Shown: positions 45,370 through 56,028 of the stretch, one piece after another
How positions within the stretch are numbered: the stretch's first letter is position 1
How the letters are laid out: each line of letters opens with the position of its first letter
Assembly: GCA_003024785.1 (NCBI GenBank)
Contig: PUQB01000194.1
Span: 161,837 to 225,836 of the forward strand
Length of the DNA: 64,000 bases
From: Selaginella tamariscina
Taxonomy: Eukaryota; Streptophyta; Lycopodiopsida; Selaginellales; Selaginellaceae
Direction: 5' to 3'
The notes under the pieces: model-generated
The model's database searches: none
What the model saw: the letters and a program-made list of their open reading frames with translations, nothing else
What the model was told of the DNA's origin: nothing
Translations under genes and position numbers: made by a program

Positions 45370-48300
45370 ATGGAGTCGTCGTCAAATTCTGGGTAAGAAT
45401 TAAAATAAAATCTGTTATACTCGGATACTTGAACTAATCATTTTTGTATTCAGATGTGGAATTGAGGTGACATTAAAGACAAGAGCAGGAGAAGAGATGG
45501 GCAGGGGGATTCTGGAATCAACTTGGCCATATTTTAAGATAAATGGGAAGCGCATTGGAGCAACCATGGCTGCTGTCAAATTAACCTCTGTCACATCTCA
45601 TGGACAAGCAAAACAATGGAAAGTAGATTCGCTAGTCAAGCACCCGAAAGCAGGCTGCGAACCCAGATTGGACGATTCTCGACACATATGCCTTGTTCCA
45701 TCCAATGTCACGTTCTCGGATCCAGAGGTCGTCAGTTACAACATTAATTTCGGGTGGTTTTGTCGACTTGTGGATAATGACGTTCACGTGTTCACTAATG
45801 ATGTTGACCTTGGAGTTCTTCTTCAACTCAACGAAAGCCCATCTATGGAGGGGATCCATCTGGATGTCTACTTCGAAAATCTTCAGACTCATCGAGTAGG
45901 TGTATTGTCAGGAGATATTGCTTCACAATACAGAAAATCAGCAAGTGAAGCAATCTTCCCTCTTCACATTGAAGAAGAACACAGCGACATCATAATGGAG
46001 ATTGAGAGGGTGGCTCGGTCTCAGGTTCTCTACAGATCACGTTCAATTTGCTTAGGGAGCTTTGGGAGCTGGAAGAGTGTGCCGAGAACACTAGAACAGC
46101 TGCAGTCGGGGATCACACATGTTGATTCGGATCGCAAAAGAAAATCATCAATCGTTTTGTCAGCTGCACCTGTGGCATCTCATGCTGCAATAAGTCACAA
46201 GGAAATGATGTTGGATGATAAGATTTATCCTTGTAGGGTTAAATATTGCAGCGTCAACCCAAACTTCAATTACAGGCCACTCAACCAGGAACGTGTAGCT
46301 GAGCTCATGGAGAAGATGAAGGACGACAATTCTTATACCGTTCCACATAATGCTGTTTTGTGTCCATACTATGAAAGAAGGAAGGGCGCTGACAAAGTCT
46401 GGATCACAACACCAGAACAACTCATGAAGATTCAGACGGAGAATAAAAATCTATCAAGTACTACATCATTAGTGGCCAGCACACAATAACGGCAGCCCAA
46501 CGACTTCTCGAGAACACAACAAAGGAACGATGGCAACAAAACTTTCCGAGCATACCCGTGAGAAGCTGACAAAAAGATCGGCGTTTTTAGCTAAGCCGAA
46601 TCTCACAATCGAGCAGTACCATAAGTTATCGGCGGAATGGGACGCTGCCGACACCAACCACTACAACAGCAAAATATGGGAGAAGTTTAAACACACGCGA
46701 GCCGTGTGGGAATCTCTTCAGCGACCACAAAGAGCTACCGCAGGGAATACACAATCTGCGGAATACCGGGTAAGCAAATTGTTTGGGCGGGATTTATCTC
46801 GCCGGTATATTAATCTGTCTTTTTCCTCAGAGAGTTGAAGAAATTGCAGCAGTTGATTTTGCCCAGGTGGGCGGGAAGGAAACATCCTTTCTGATGATGT
46901 TGATTTCTTGCCCCGAAGATAGGATCTTTGCCAAATGGTTGGGGATTATGGAATCCTTTTCAAAAGGAACACTGAAGAAGAAGCAGACAAGTGAAGGGGA
47001 GCCCTCAGAAAAGTCTGCAAAGAAACCCAGTAAGACGCCGAAGGCTAAGTCTGTTCAATCTACAAAGGATGTAGACAACGATTTCAAGCTCACATGGTTG
47101 AAGCCTTTAAATGGAACAACGATGGAGGAGATGGAAGTCTTGGCTGATTTGGTGATCGATGGCAAACTACAAATTAATAACAGCAGCCCAACCTCTCCTT
47201 TTCATCTCAAGGCAATGGAGTTGAAGACGGTCAGGCATTTCAAGGAGTGGTTGGGAATACACTGCCACAAACTGGGTTGGACCTCGACTTCAACATATGA
47301 AGAGGTCAGCAAATATTTGCATGTGACGAACGATGATATGCTTGTCGAATGGGTGAACCAATCGGAAGATCTAGGCAAGAATCTATTGCACGCCAACGCC
47401 AAAAAGGAGAACATTGGGATGACGCCTTCTCTTATGGCAGTCCTTCAGCAGCGGAGAACCGAATTGAACCTTATAAAGGAGGATGCTACGAATCACGACA
47501 AGCCCTACAGATGTTTGTTGTTAGATTCGGAGACTTTATGGGGTAACATCACTGCTTGTAGGAAACCGTTTCAATTGTTCGTGATGGATCGGCGGGTGTC
47601 AAAAAATCTTTCGACAGATAGGGCACTAGAGGATCTGGTGGAGAAACTTAGCCGTGCAAGCATATACATAGAAGGTATTTATTATTGAATTCATGCTTGC
47701 GCTCTTCACTGATACCTACTTTTTCAGGTATTTATTTCTTGATTCTTGCTCATGTCACCGATACTTTTGCCTTCGCCTTCGCCAAGAAGAATAGACATCG
47801 TTGGACAGGATTTTATATGAACGATGCTAATCCCAAGTGCATTGATACCGTTGTTCACTTGGTTGTTAGGAATGCGCCAAACAATTTCAAGCTTCCAAAT
47901 GACTGGCCAGGCATCTGTTTGCACTCCAACGGCCCTGAACCTCCATCCGATACACCGATAGGTATGAGTGACGTATTCGGCAATGTACGTTATCCAAACA
48001 TTACAAGTCAAGCGGCACGGAGCATCGTCAACTTGATCAGGGGTCCTCACAGTGATGCGTGGGTTTTTGACTACTGCACTAGGGGGTCCGTCTTGAAGGA
48101 GTGTTACCTTCGGCATACATGTGTGTTTGCCGTTGAAAAGGATAAGACCATGGTTGAGGACCTGAACAAGTGGATAGATTGGGTCTCAACTGAGTACCCC
48201 AACGATCCATAAAGGCGTATTTGAGAAAGTTCCCTCCAGATAAGTGCGATAGCTCTGAAGGTGAATCTGGTTCAATCTCGGAGTCTGAGAACGAACTTCA

Positions 48301-48472
48301 ATCAGATATTAGACCGGAAGTTATCTCGAGGAGTACAGAACATTCGCACACTCCAGGACCCATGGAAACATCAATAGAAGATGCAGAAGATCTTGAACCA
48401 TCTCACAAGCGGCTTAGACCTTCTTCGCCTCACTCAGAAGGTAATAGCGAAGAAGAATTGATAATGAATTGA
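45370..48472 (+). pseudogene. En/Spm-like module + ParB-like domain + N4/N6 DNA methyltransferase-like domain, frameshifted
   Basis: Exons: 45370-45392 (M-E-S-S-S-N-S-G), 45454 onward, up to 46769, 46831-47674 and 47728-48212. The introns 45393-45453, 46770-46830 and 47675-47727 are 61, 61 and 53 bp, all GT-AG and frame-compatible. The N-terminal module (M-G-R-G-I-L-E-S...R-I-G) echoes that in the leftward gene. The ParB/sulfiredoxin-like part reads Y-R-P-L-N-Q-E-R-V-A-E-L then I-I-S-G-Q-H-T-I-T-A-A-Q. The methyltransferase-like part is in permuted order: L-D-S-E-T-L-W-G-N-I then F-V-M-D-R-R-V (canonical D-P-P-Y) and later V-F-D-Y-C-T-R-G-S-V (canonical D-x-F-x-G-x-G) with A-V-E-K-D. The altered motifs suggest lost or changed catalysis. 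Frameshifts near 46455, 46560 and 48200 break it; an acidic, NLS-like tail (K-R-L-R-P) follows at 48221-48472. Confidence 0.6.
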
Positions 48473-48743
48473 TAGAGTGATGAATAGTTGTAAATGAGTG
48501 TAACATAAGGCATTTTTGTATATTTCTTTTATATTTGTACAGAAAATAAATTCTCAAGGATTAATGAAGCTTTTAGTTCAAACATGGGTCACACATTAAC
48601 AAGGTAAATAATATACCTTGATAATTTTAAGGTCAGCTAATTATCATTTTGCAGATGTAATGAAATAATTGAGAACATGGATTTTCAGCATTGGCATGAG
48701 GTAAGAGAGGGTTTGGCGACAATTTCTTGTGCCACATGTCAGA

Positions 48744-49909
48744 ATGACAGAGTTCATGCAGGAAATGGATAATAATGCAGCTCAAAACATCGTTACCATG
48801 GGGGCCACTTCATCATCATTTTTATTGGCTTCAATTCCGAAATCAATTTCTTCAGCGCATGCAATATCTGAATCTTGTAAGGATGATGTACAATTAAATG
48901 ATGAAGGGATAGGCAACGAGATAGTGGCAACGGATAAATGTGAAAGGGAGCAAACAAGTGATTTGCAAAGTATTCAAGAGGCAACGCTATCTCATGTTAC
49001 TCATGGCCATATTGTGTTGTTGGATGTCAATGGTGTTCTGCTTCATCGACAAAGGCCCGAGGATAGAAAAAAGAAATCAAACAAGGAGATTTCATTCCTT
49101 GTCATGGTAAATTTCGATATGATATTATTTTTCGTCCAGGGTTGGATCGTCTCTTTCAAAAGCTTAAGGAGATGGGTGCGCTTGTGGGGATTTGGTCATG
49201 CATGCAGATTCATAACTTAACACCGCTGTTGAATTTACTTAAGAAACATTGTAGTGTTGCAGAAGAGGTGATTCGTAAAGATTGGATTTTTGACCAGCGA
49301 ATGTGTCATAAACCTCTCGAATTTCACAATATAAGAAAGGAAAGCAAGCCATACTTCTTCAAGAATGAAAGAATAATTGGGACTCATGGGGAGATCAGTC
49401 GCTTAAGGATAATGAAGAACGCACAGATGTTAGTAGTAGACGACTCTCCTCAGAAGGCTATGCTCAACCAAAACATTGCTTGTATTCATCCAATCACTTT
49501 CGATCCATATTCTGATACCGATATCATGGATGAGCTAGTGAACTACTTGGATACGTGCCTCAGAAAGAAGAATCTCGAAAATTTTTGTGAGCAGTATCCA
49601 CCGTATCATACATTTCCTGAAGCTTTTCTTTCTCGTGATATTGAATTTTATAAAATGAAGGATAGCAACCGGGCGCTTTATAATATTATTCTTAAGGAAC
49701 GTCAGTTTTTAGATGAGCCTTTATGCAGACCTTCTCTTATCACATCTTATGTATTAACAAGGATGGCAACTCCCAATTGCATTCGTGAGAGTGTTAAGTG
49801 GTGGCAACAACATCAAGATATTGACCAAAATGATTTGATTAATCCGGAGAGTGATGATTTAGACAAAATGAAAAGATTTCTTTGTATGATAGAAAGAAAG
49901 TATTTATAA
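48744..49909 (+). pseudogene. FCP1/NIF-type HAD phosphatase-like protein, one frameshift
   Basis: I start at ATG 48744 (M-T-E-F-M-Q-E-M); an upstream exon is possible. An acidic, low-complexity N-terminus leads to HAD motif I, V-L-L-D-V-N-G-V-L-L-H-R. The frame shifts near 49095-49120: the expected F-R-Y-D-I-I-F-R-P-G-L-D-R-L-F is in another frame, leading into the open stretch 49142-49909. That stretch has V-G-I-W-S-C-M and the motif IV-like M-L-V-V-D-D-S-P-Q-K-A, as in NLI-interacting-factor (FCP1 homology) proteins. D-x-N replaces the usual second acid of motif I, as I recall for a plant subgroup of this family. A Lys/Asp-rich C-terminus of unknown role follows. Its place inside the transposon suggests captured cargo. 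Confidence 0.65.
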
Positions 49910-50171
49910 AAAAATTAACATGTTGATAAGAAAATGATTTCATTTGTAATTATGTTTGATAGTATTTCTTCATTATTGTAAACTATTTTTAGAATAATAT
50001 GAATATTCTAAGATATTTTAGGAATATTCCTTACTAAGTAAGGTTATTGAAGGATTAATTAATTAATTAATTAATATTTAAGGCTTAATTACATATTAAT
50101 TAAATGATTAATTAATAATTAAAACTTAAGTATTAATTAGTAATTTATTTTATATTCCCATTTTCACGTAT
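49910..50171. other. AT-rich right subterminal region of the transposon
   Basis: Contains (TTAA/ATTAAT) runs and GGAATATTCC words related to those at the left end. No gene seen. Confidence 0.6.
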
Positions 50172-50192
50172 CATGCCCACTTTAGTTACAAC
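50172..50192 (-). repeat. Right terminal inverted repeat
   Basis: Reverse complement of 35475-35495 with one mismatch. Confidence 0.92.
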
Positions 50193-50202
50193 GTGCATAG
50201 TT

Positions 50203-52480
50203 GTGTCGGAATGCCGGTATTCAACACCACGTCACCACCTGGTACACCTCCCAACAGAATGGCATGGCTGAGAGGAAGAACCGGACACTGGTGAATGCAG
50301 CGCGTAGCCTTCTTGCTCATGCACATTTGGGCAAGGAGTTCTAACAGGAGGCTATTGCAGTAGCCATGCATGTTCAGAACTGGTTGCCAATTGTGGCATT
50401 GAAAGGCAAGACGCCTGAGGAAGCATGGACGAGTCTGAAGCCTGATGTATCCCACCTCAGGGTGTTTGGTTGCACAGCGTATGCCCATATTCCTGACCAG
50501 CTGCGGAAGAAGCTGGACCCCAAGAGCCAGAAGTTGATCTTTGTTGATTATGCACAAGATGATGAACGGCGTCGGAAAGCATACAGGTTGTGGAACCCGG
50601 TGGACAAATGCACCATCATCAGCACGGATGTGGTGTTTGCTGAGGATGACCTCACATGGTGTTGTTCCACGAAACAACTTGTGGACTCCTTCATTGACGA
50701 TGACTTGTTGGCTCCTAATCCCAGTTGGTTTTGTGGATGTAAGGGAAGACCATGGCCTTGATGCCCCGGGGGAGCTACCAGGTGATGCTCAAGGTGATCA
50801 AGGTGATGCTGATGTCATGAGCAGCTGGCACCTAAACAGCCTAAGCGGCAAGTGTAGCCGAAGCAACCAATTGATGTCCATGAGAGCTGGCACCTGAGCA
50901 GCCAAAGCAGCAGGTTGATCGGCCTCCTCATGTCCCTCGCCGGCGGGGCATGCCGAATCTTGTGGTAGCTTCAGACAGACCACCACAAGAGTGCCTTCTC
51001 GCAAGGTGTTGGAAGATGCCACTTCTCTACTTGATGAGGAAGCCGAGATGTGCATGTTTGTGGATGAGAAGGTTCCCTCCACCTTTGAAGATGCGGTGAC
51101 CGGAGCGGAGTCTCTTGAGTGGAAGCAGGCCATTCAGGACGAAGTGGATGCACAAGTGCAAAATTGCACATTCAAGGAGTGTGCTGCCACATCGACGTCA
51201 ACTTGTTGACTACAAGTGGGTCTTCAAGTGGACAGTGGATCCCCTGACTGGGAATGTCAGACACAAAGCCAGACTCATGGCAAAAGGCTTCACCCATGTG
51301 CGAGGAGTTGACTATGAGGAGACATTTTTGCCTATGGTGAAGTTGCCTAGTGTCCGTGCACTCTTGGCACTTGCTAACGCCAGGAGGTGGCAAGTGCACC
51401 AGATGGATGTGAAGACCGCGTTCTTGCATGGGGATTTGCATGAGGAGATCTTCATGTGCATTCCTCTAGGCTTTCCCAGGCATGGGGACACAGCTCGATC
51501 CTGGCGCCTTAACAAGGCCTTATATGGTCTCAAGCAAGCTTCTCGGGTGTGGTACCAGAAGTTTGATGAAGCTTTGTGTTGACAAGGCTTTCGGAGAACA
51601 CACAGTGATTCCAATGTCTCTATGTGCGGGGTTGGTCGTGGACGGATCATTGTTGCCTTGTATGTGAATCTCTTCATCACTGGAGGTGATGAAGACGGGA
51701 TTGGCAAGTTGAAAGTAAGCTTGACACAACGGTTTCAAATGAAGGACATGGGAGAGGTGAAGACGTTCTTGGGCCTGCAAATTGAGCGGGATATGCAGGC
51801 TGGGACTTTGAAGATTCACCAGCAGCACTATGTGCAATCTCTTATCTCTCGGTTTGGCATGCAGAACTGTCGTCCAGTTGAAACTCCCATGCTCATCGGT
51901 GCTGTCAATCCGAACGCGCCTCAGACGGGAGGAGAGATATGTGATTCTGAGATTTCGTATTGCAGCCTAATAGGTTGTTTGATGTTTCTGGCGTTTTTCT
52001 CTAGACCGGACATAGCATATGCCACTGTGCTGCTTATCCAGTTTGGATCTCTCCGAGTTTGTGCCATTGGAAGGCTGACAAACATGTACTCAAGTACCTA
52101 AAGGGAACGCCTCACCACGGCCTATGCTTCTCAAGCCGTGACACTCAGCTGGTCACTTACACTGATGCAAGTTGGGGACAAACAAAGGAGCTCGGTCCAC
52201 CATTGGCTACTCTTTGGAATTGTGCGGGCCTCGATTGCGTGGGGGAGCAAGAGGCAGAGTGTGGTGGCCCTTTCGTTTGCAGAGGCTAAGTACATTGTCT
52301 TCACTTCTGGATACAAGGAGCTTATATGGATGCGGGGACTCTTACAGGAGCTTGAGCGGTGCAACGAACCCCCATGCTCAGCTGGTGTGACAATCACAGT
52401 AGCATTGCTATGAGCAAGAACCCCACTATCATGGACAGACCAAGCATGTGCTCATTCAATTTCACTACATTCGAGAGCTT
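50203..52480 (+). pseudogene. Copia integrase end, reverse transcriptase and RNase H
   Basis: The integrase resumes with A-G-I-Q-H-H-V-T-T and Q-Q-N-G-M-A-E-R-K-N-R-T-L (catalytic E present), then R-V-F-G-C-T-A-Y-A-H. RT at 51190-51960 has W-K-W-T-V-D-P, H-Q-M-D-V-K-T-A-F-L-H-G and L-N-K-A-L-Y-G-L-K-Q-A. The catalytic Y-V-D-D is degraded to Y-V-N-L-F-I-T-G. RNase H near 52060-52400 shows K-Y-L-K-G-T, Y-T-D-A-S-W-G. Frames change several times, so it is dead as read. Confidence 0.85.
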
Positions 52481-52618
52481 GTAAAAGGCGGTTTGGTGAA
52501 GGTGACTCATTCTTTTGTGGATGAGATGGTGGCGGACGTGCTCATCAAACCGTTGGCCGACCAAGTTCGCTTTGTTATGGGGGCCTCAAAGTCTTTTGAG
52601 CATCAATTTACAGGGGAG

Positions 52619-52681
52619 TGTTGAGACATAAACTGATGCTCCATTGTAACAGAGATAGGGTTTTATGTTAGATTCTGAACA
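52619..52681 (+). repeat. 3' LTR of the copia element (63 bp)
   Basis: Starts TGTTGAGACATAAACTG after CAGGGGAG and ends AGATTCTGAACA, followed by the TACCT target duplication (52682-52686). Confidence 0.92.
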
Positions 52682-52686
52682 TACCT

Positions 52687-52776
52687 ACCTCTGCAGTTTC
52701 CCTTCGAGTTCAACCATCACCAGAGTATTCATTAACAACATCACATACACGTGTGTGTATGCATGTGGTCATAGAG

Positions 52777-52808
<32 letters not shown>

Positions 52809-55800
52809 CAACTGTGAAAAAGCATAAGTATACATACATAAAAGGGATATTTAATGCCATTTACCTGATCATACTAAATTCCGGTTCTTGCTTTCTCAAA
52901 CTCACTAGATAAGCTCCCTAGATCTTCTCTTGGTAGCTGCACATACAAAAATTGAAAAATATACTCGTCGCCAGTCGTTGTAGTTATAGCTCAGCCTCAT
53001 AGCACAAAACCTAATCTTAACCCCACATTATACATTTATTCAGTGTTAAATTTTAATGATAAACAAAATTAAAAATATGATAAATAATAATTATGAAATG
53101 TTAAAATAAGGTCTGCTTTTATAAATGTAAACAAAATTAACATTTCAGTTTTATATTCACTGTATATATTAAGTTAAAAATCATACTTTATAAGCATTTG
53201 TTAATTATTCTATACAGTAATATAAAAGAGAAAATTATGAAACTGACTCTCTAGTTTTTGTAATTATCAAACTAACACTTTAGTTTGCCTTATTGTTTAA
53301 AGCTAAAATATAACACAATTTCTAAATACCTTTGCTTTTATAATTAAAATGATTATTATGATTACGATTTGGTACATGTATTTACACTTTGCACTACGAA
53401 CTAGTTCCTATTATCTCAGATTAAAACTAATTAATCTTAGTTGCCAAGTCCTGACAAAGAGAACAAAGTCCTTGGTTGGTGTGTGCGTGTAATCTTTTAA
53501 AAGCTGAAATAAAATTTAAACCAGTCAATTAAAATGTATCGCCTTTAAACATAAGATATTTAATATATGAGATGTGTGTATTTAGAGCATATTAACTTAA
53601 TTTCATTTTAATACACACTTTAAAGATGTTATAAACACATATGTATTCATATTAAATATTGACATCGTAAATAAACACAAGTAAAAACCTATACAATTTA
53701 TGAAACTTTGAATGAGCTTGTTTTATACGTTTTGAATGAGTTTATTATATATAATTGCTTGTTATATGTATTTAGTATTAAAGACTTTCACAGGGCACCC
53801 CCATTTTGAGACTACACCAAAATCAACATACATGTATGTTTCAACAATATTTTTTATGTAATCTGTACGAATGACTATGGTAATTTTTTTAGGATTTAAT
53901 TATGTTTCAACCTATACATCTAAAGTAAACTGTATATTTTTGTTGTCATATGGATCTTGTACAACAGTTGTCACTAATCATGATTAAGTTTAATATAAAT
54001 ATCTTAAATATGTTTATTGCCTTGTATCTAAATTCCGGAGGATGTATTTTATATATGTTTAGATAATCATTAAATGCATGTCAAAGTAATAGATACATTT
54101 ATATATGTTTATCAAAATGTATTTAAAAGTAATAGATACATTTGCATTGCCATCTCTCGCACATTTGCACATAATCATACAAACTATGCAACTTCACGGT
54201 TGTCTCTTTCTTTAATTGGTCGGAGGGCTTGTTCTCCTCTTTTTTCATCACATAAGCTGTATTTATCTTTCCTACAAAACTTTTAACATTTTAACATAGG
54301 AAATTCCATGCCTTGATGGTTTATGACATGTACATCAACCACATTATTCACAAGGGCCAAACAAGGTGCCATAGAATAGTTACAACTCTTAATTTGAGTC
54401 ATGTATAGCTTAAGTTTATTTAATATTTTAACTATTTAAGTTTAAAATTATATAAATTTAAACTATGTATATGTATAATTTATGTATAAATTAACCTATG
54501 TATAATCATATATCACACTATATTAAATTTAATTTTATGTAATGTAAACTTATATTTTATATAGTATAAATTTATATTTAATATATATATATATATATTG
54601 AAACTATGTATAAATTACAAATATAAATTTAAACTTTTAAACTACATATAAATTATACATTAAATTATTTTAGCTTTATATTTTATATAAGTTTAACTTT
54701 TATAGTTTTAGATGCCAAATCATTTTTTATTTAATATTTAAATATTAAATATTTCTGTATAATTTATTACAAATTTGTGTATAATTTCCTTAAAAAACTT
54801 CCATATGTATGCCCAACCAAGTGAAGTCTTAATATCATCTACAATGTTTGTTTACATATTCATATAGAACATCATGCAAAATATAATAATGCTTAAAACT
54901 TATATTAATTTTAATTTAACCTTAAATTATTTATTATTATTAATTTTAACACAATAATCAAATAAGCATACTAAGTTCTTGAGTCTTACATGGCCTATAC
55001 TCTCCACTTTTACACATAACTCCTTAGCATGTCCACTAACATAATAGAAATACTTAACAATAATATTTATTAAAATAAATAATTAATACACACCATATCA
55101 AAAATATATACACCAATGTATATATATTTTCACATGTGTAGCATATATGTGTACACTTATGTATTACATATATAACATAAATTCATGAATATAAACACAT
55201 ACATCTTCTTATCTTGTCTAATAGTGTGTTTGTAAACTACTTGTTCATGCAAATAATCAAAATGTTAATTCATATATTATATACATGCAATCGTATCATA
55301 TAATGTTTCTTGCCATTATTTAAAATCTTAATTAGTCCCAATGTCAAGGGTATTGTCCTCGTGCCAATCTTCATGGCCTAAAACTATTTTATACATTTTA
55401 ATTACTATGCTATACATAATTCTCATATGTCTTTGGCATTGAGGATGACCCTTTTTGAGTAAAAACACATAGTGAGTGCATGACAACTATAGTGTTGCTT
55501 TTTACATAAAAGAAGAAAATATCATTAGAGGTTTATTTTCATGAAATGAGCAGTTTTTTTTCTAGTTTGTCACATAAAATAGTAAATCTAACTAATCCTA
55601 ATTTATTGGAAGCCAATTAGATACTTGTATTATTTTAAGTTCCTAGTTTTTATACAAGTTTTCCTTCACATGAATTAGCTTTAAAAACTAACATTTAAAA
55701 CTATGTATCATAAACTAGGGAGCTTAAACTTAAGTAAGGTGATATAACTAATTAAGATTAGGGTAAATATTATTTAATTAATCATAAAACAATCAGACAA

Positions 55801-56028
55801 TCATTCTCAGAGTTGAACTCCAATACTCATTCCAAACTCGAACTCTAGAATCATGGACCAGTACTTAGTTTGAAGCTTGAACACTATTGAACTCTCGAAC
55901 ACCAAACTATTTGGACCTCATTTTGGACTTTTTATACATACTTCAATTATACTATGAACCATTTGTGTCTAATCATCTTCCATGTTGGTACTTTCCACCT
56001 ATTCAAATTACAAAGCACTCTTAAACAA
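52687..56028. other. AT-rich non-coding region
   Basis: About 3.3 kb of AT-rich sequence with a (TA)n run at 52783-52808, AT-rich near-palindromic stretches (54430-54680) and no supported gene. Short frames (for example 54074-54286) lack any motif. Confidence 0.55.

Larger units (their letters stand above)
35475..50192. mobile_element. 14.7-kb TIR DNA transposon with ParB-methyltransferase-like and HAD cargo
   Basis: The ends are inverted 21-bp repeats (GTTGTAACTAAA(A/G)TGGGCATG, split by one mismatch) at 35475-35495 and 50172-50192. They interrupt the copia integrase exactly between its second Asp and its E-bearing motif. A 4-bp TGCA lies one base outside each end (35470-35473 and 50194-50197), a possible target duplication. 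Cargo: a leftward gene with transposase-like motifs (35888-39088), a divergent control region with palindrome arrays (39.2-45.2 kb), a ParB/methyltransferase-like gene (45370-48472) and a HAD phosphatase-like gene (48744-49909). I do not recognise the complete element as a named family. Confidence 0.85.
33842..52681 (+). mobile_element. Ty1/copia element with 63-bp LTRs, split by a 14.7-kb DNA transposon
   Basis: Near-identical 63-bp repeats (33842-33904 and 52619-52681) are flanked by the perfect 5-bp duplication TACCT (33837-33841 and 52682-52686). A tRNA-iMet-like PBS follows the left one, and the purine run CAGGGGAG precedes the right one. Domain order gag, GAG-pre-integrase, integrase, RT, RNase H is that of copia. 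Without the inserted transposon the element is about 4.1 kb. It has frameshifts and lacks the catalytic part of the protease. Confidence 0.92.

Noticed and set aside
45370..48472. Bacterial contamination as the source of the ParB-methyltransferase-like gene
   Set aside because: Three GT-AG introns of 53-61 bp with frame-compatible joins and placement between plant retrotransposon halves argue against it.
35475..50192. A Maverick/Polinton, Helitron or integrated giant-virus segment
   Set aside because: I see no protein-primed polymerase, packaging ATPase, capsid, Rep/helicase or retroviral-type integrase gene inside. The TIRs are short and the genes have spliceosomal introns. A viral origin for the ParB-methylase piece is still possible.
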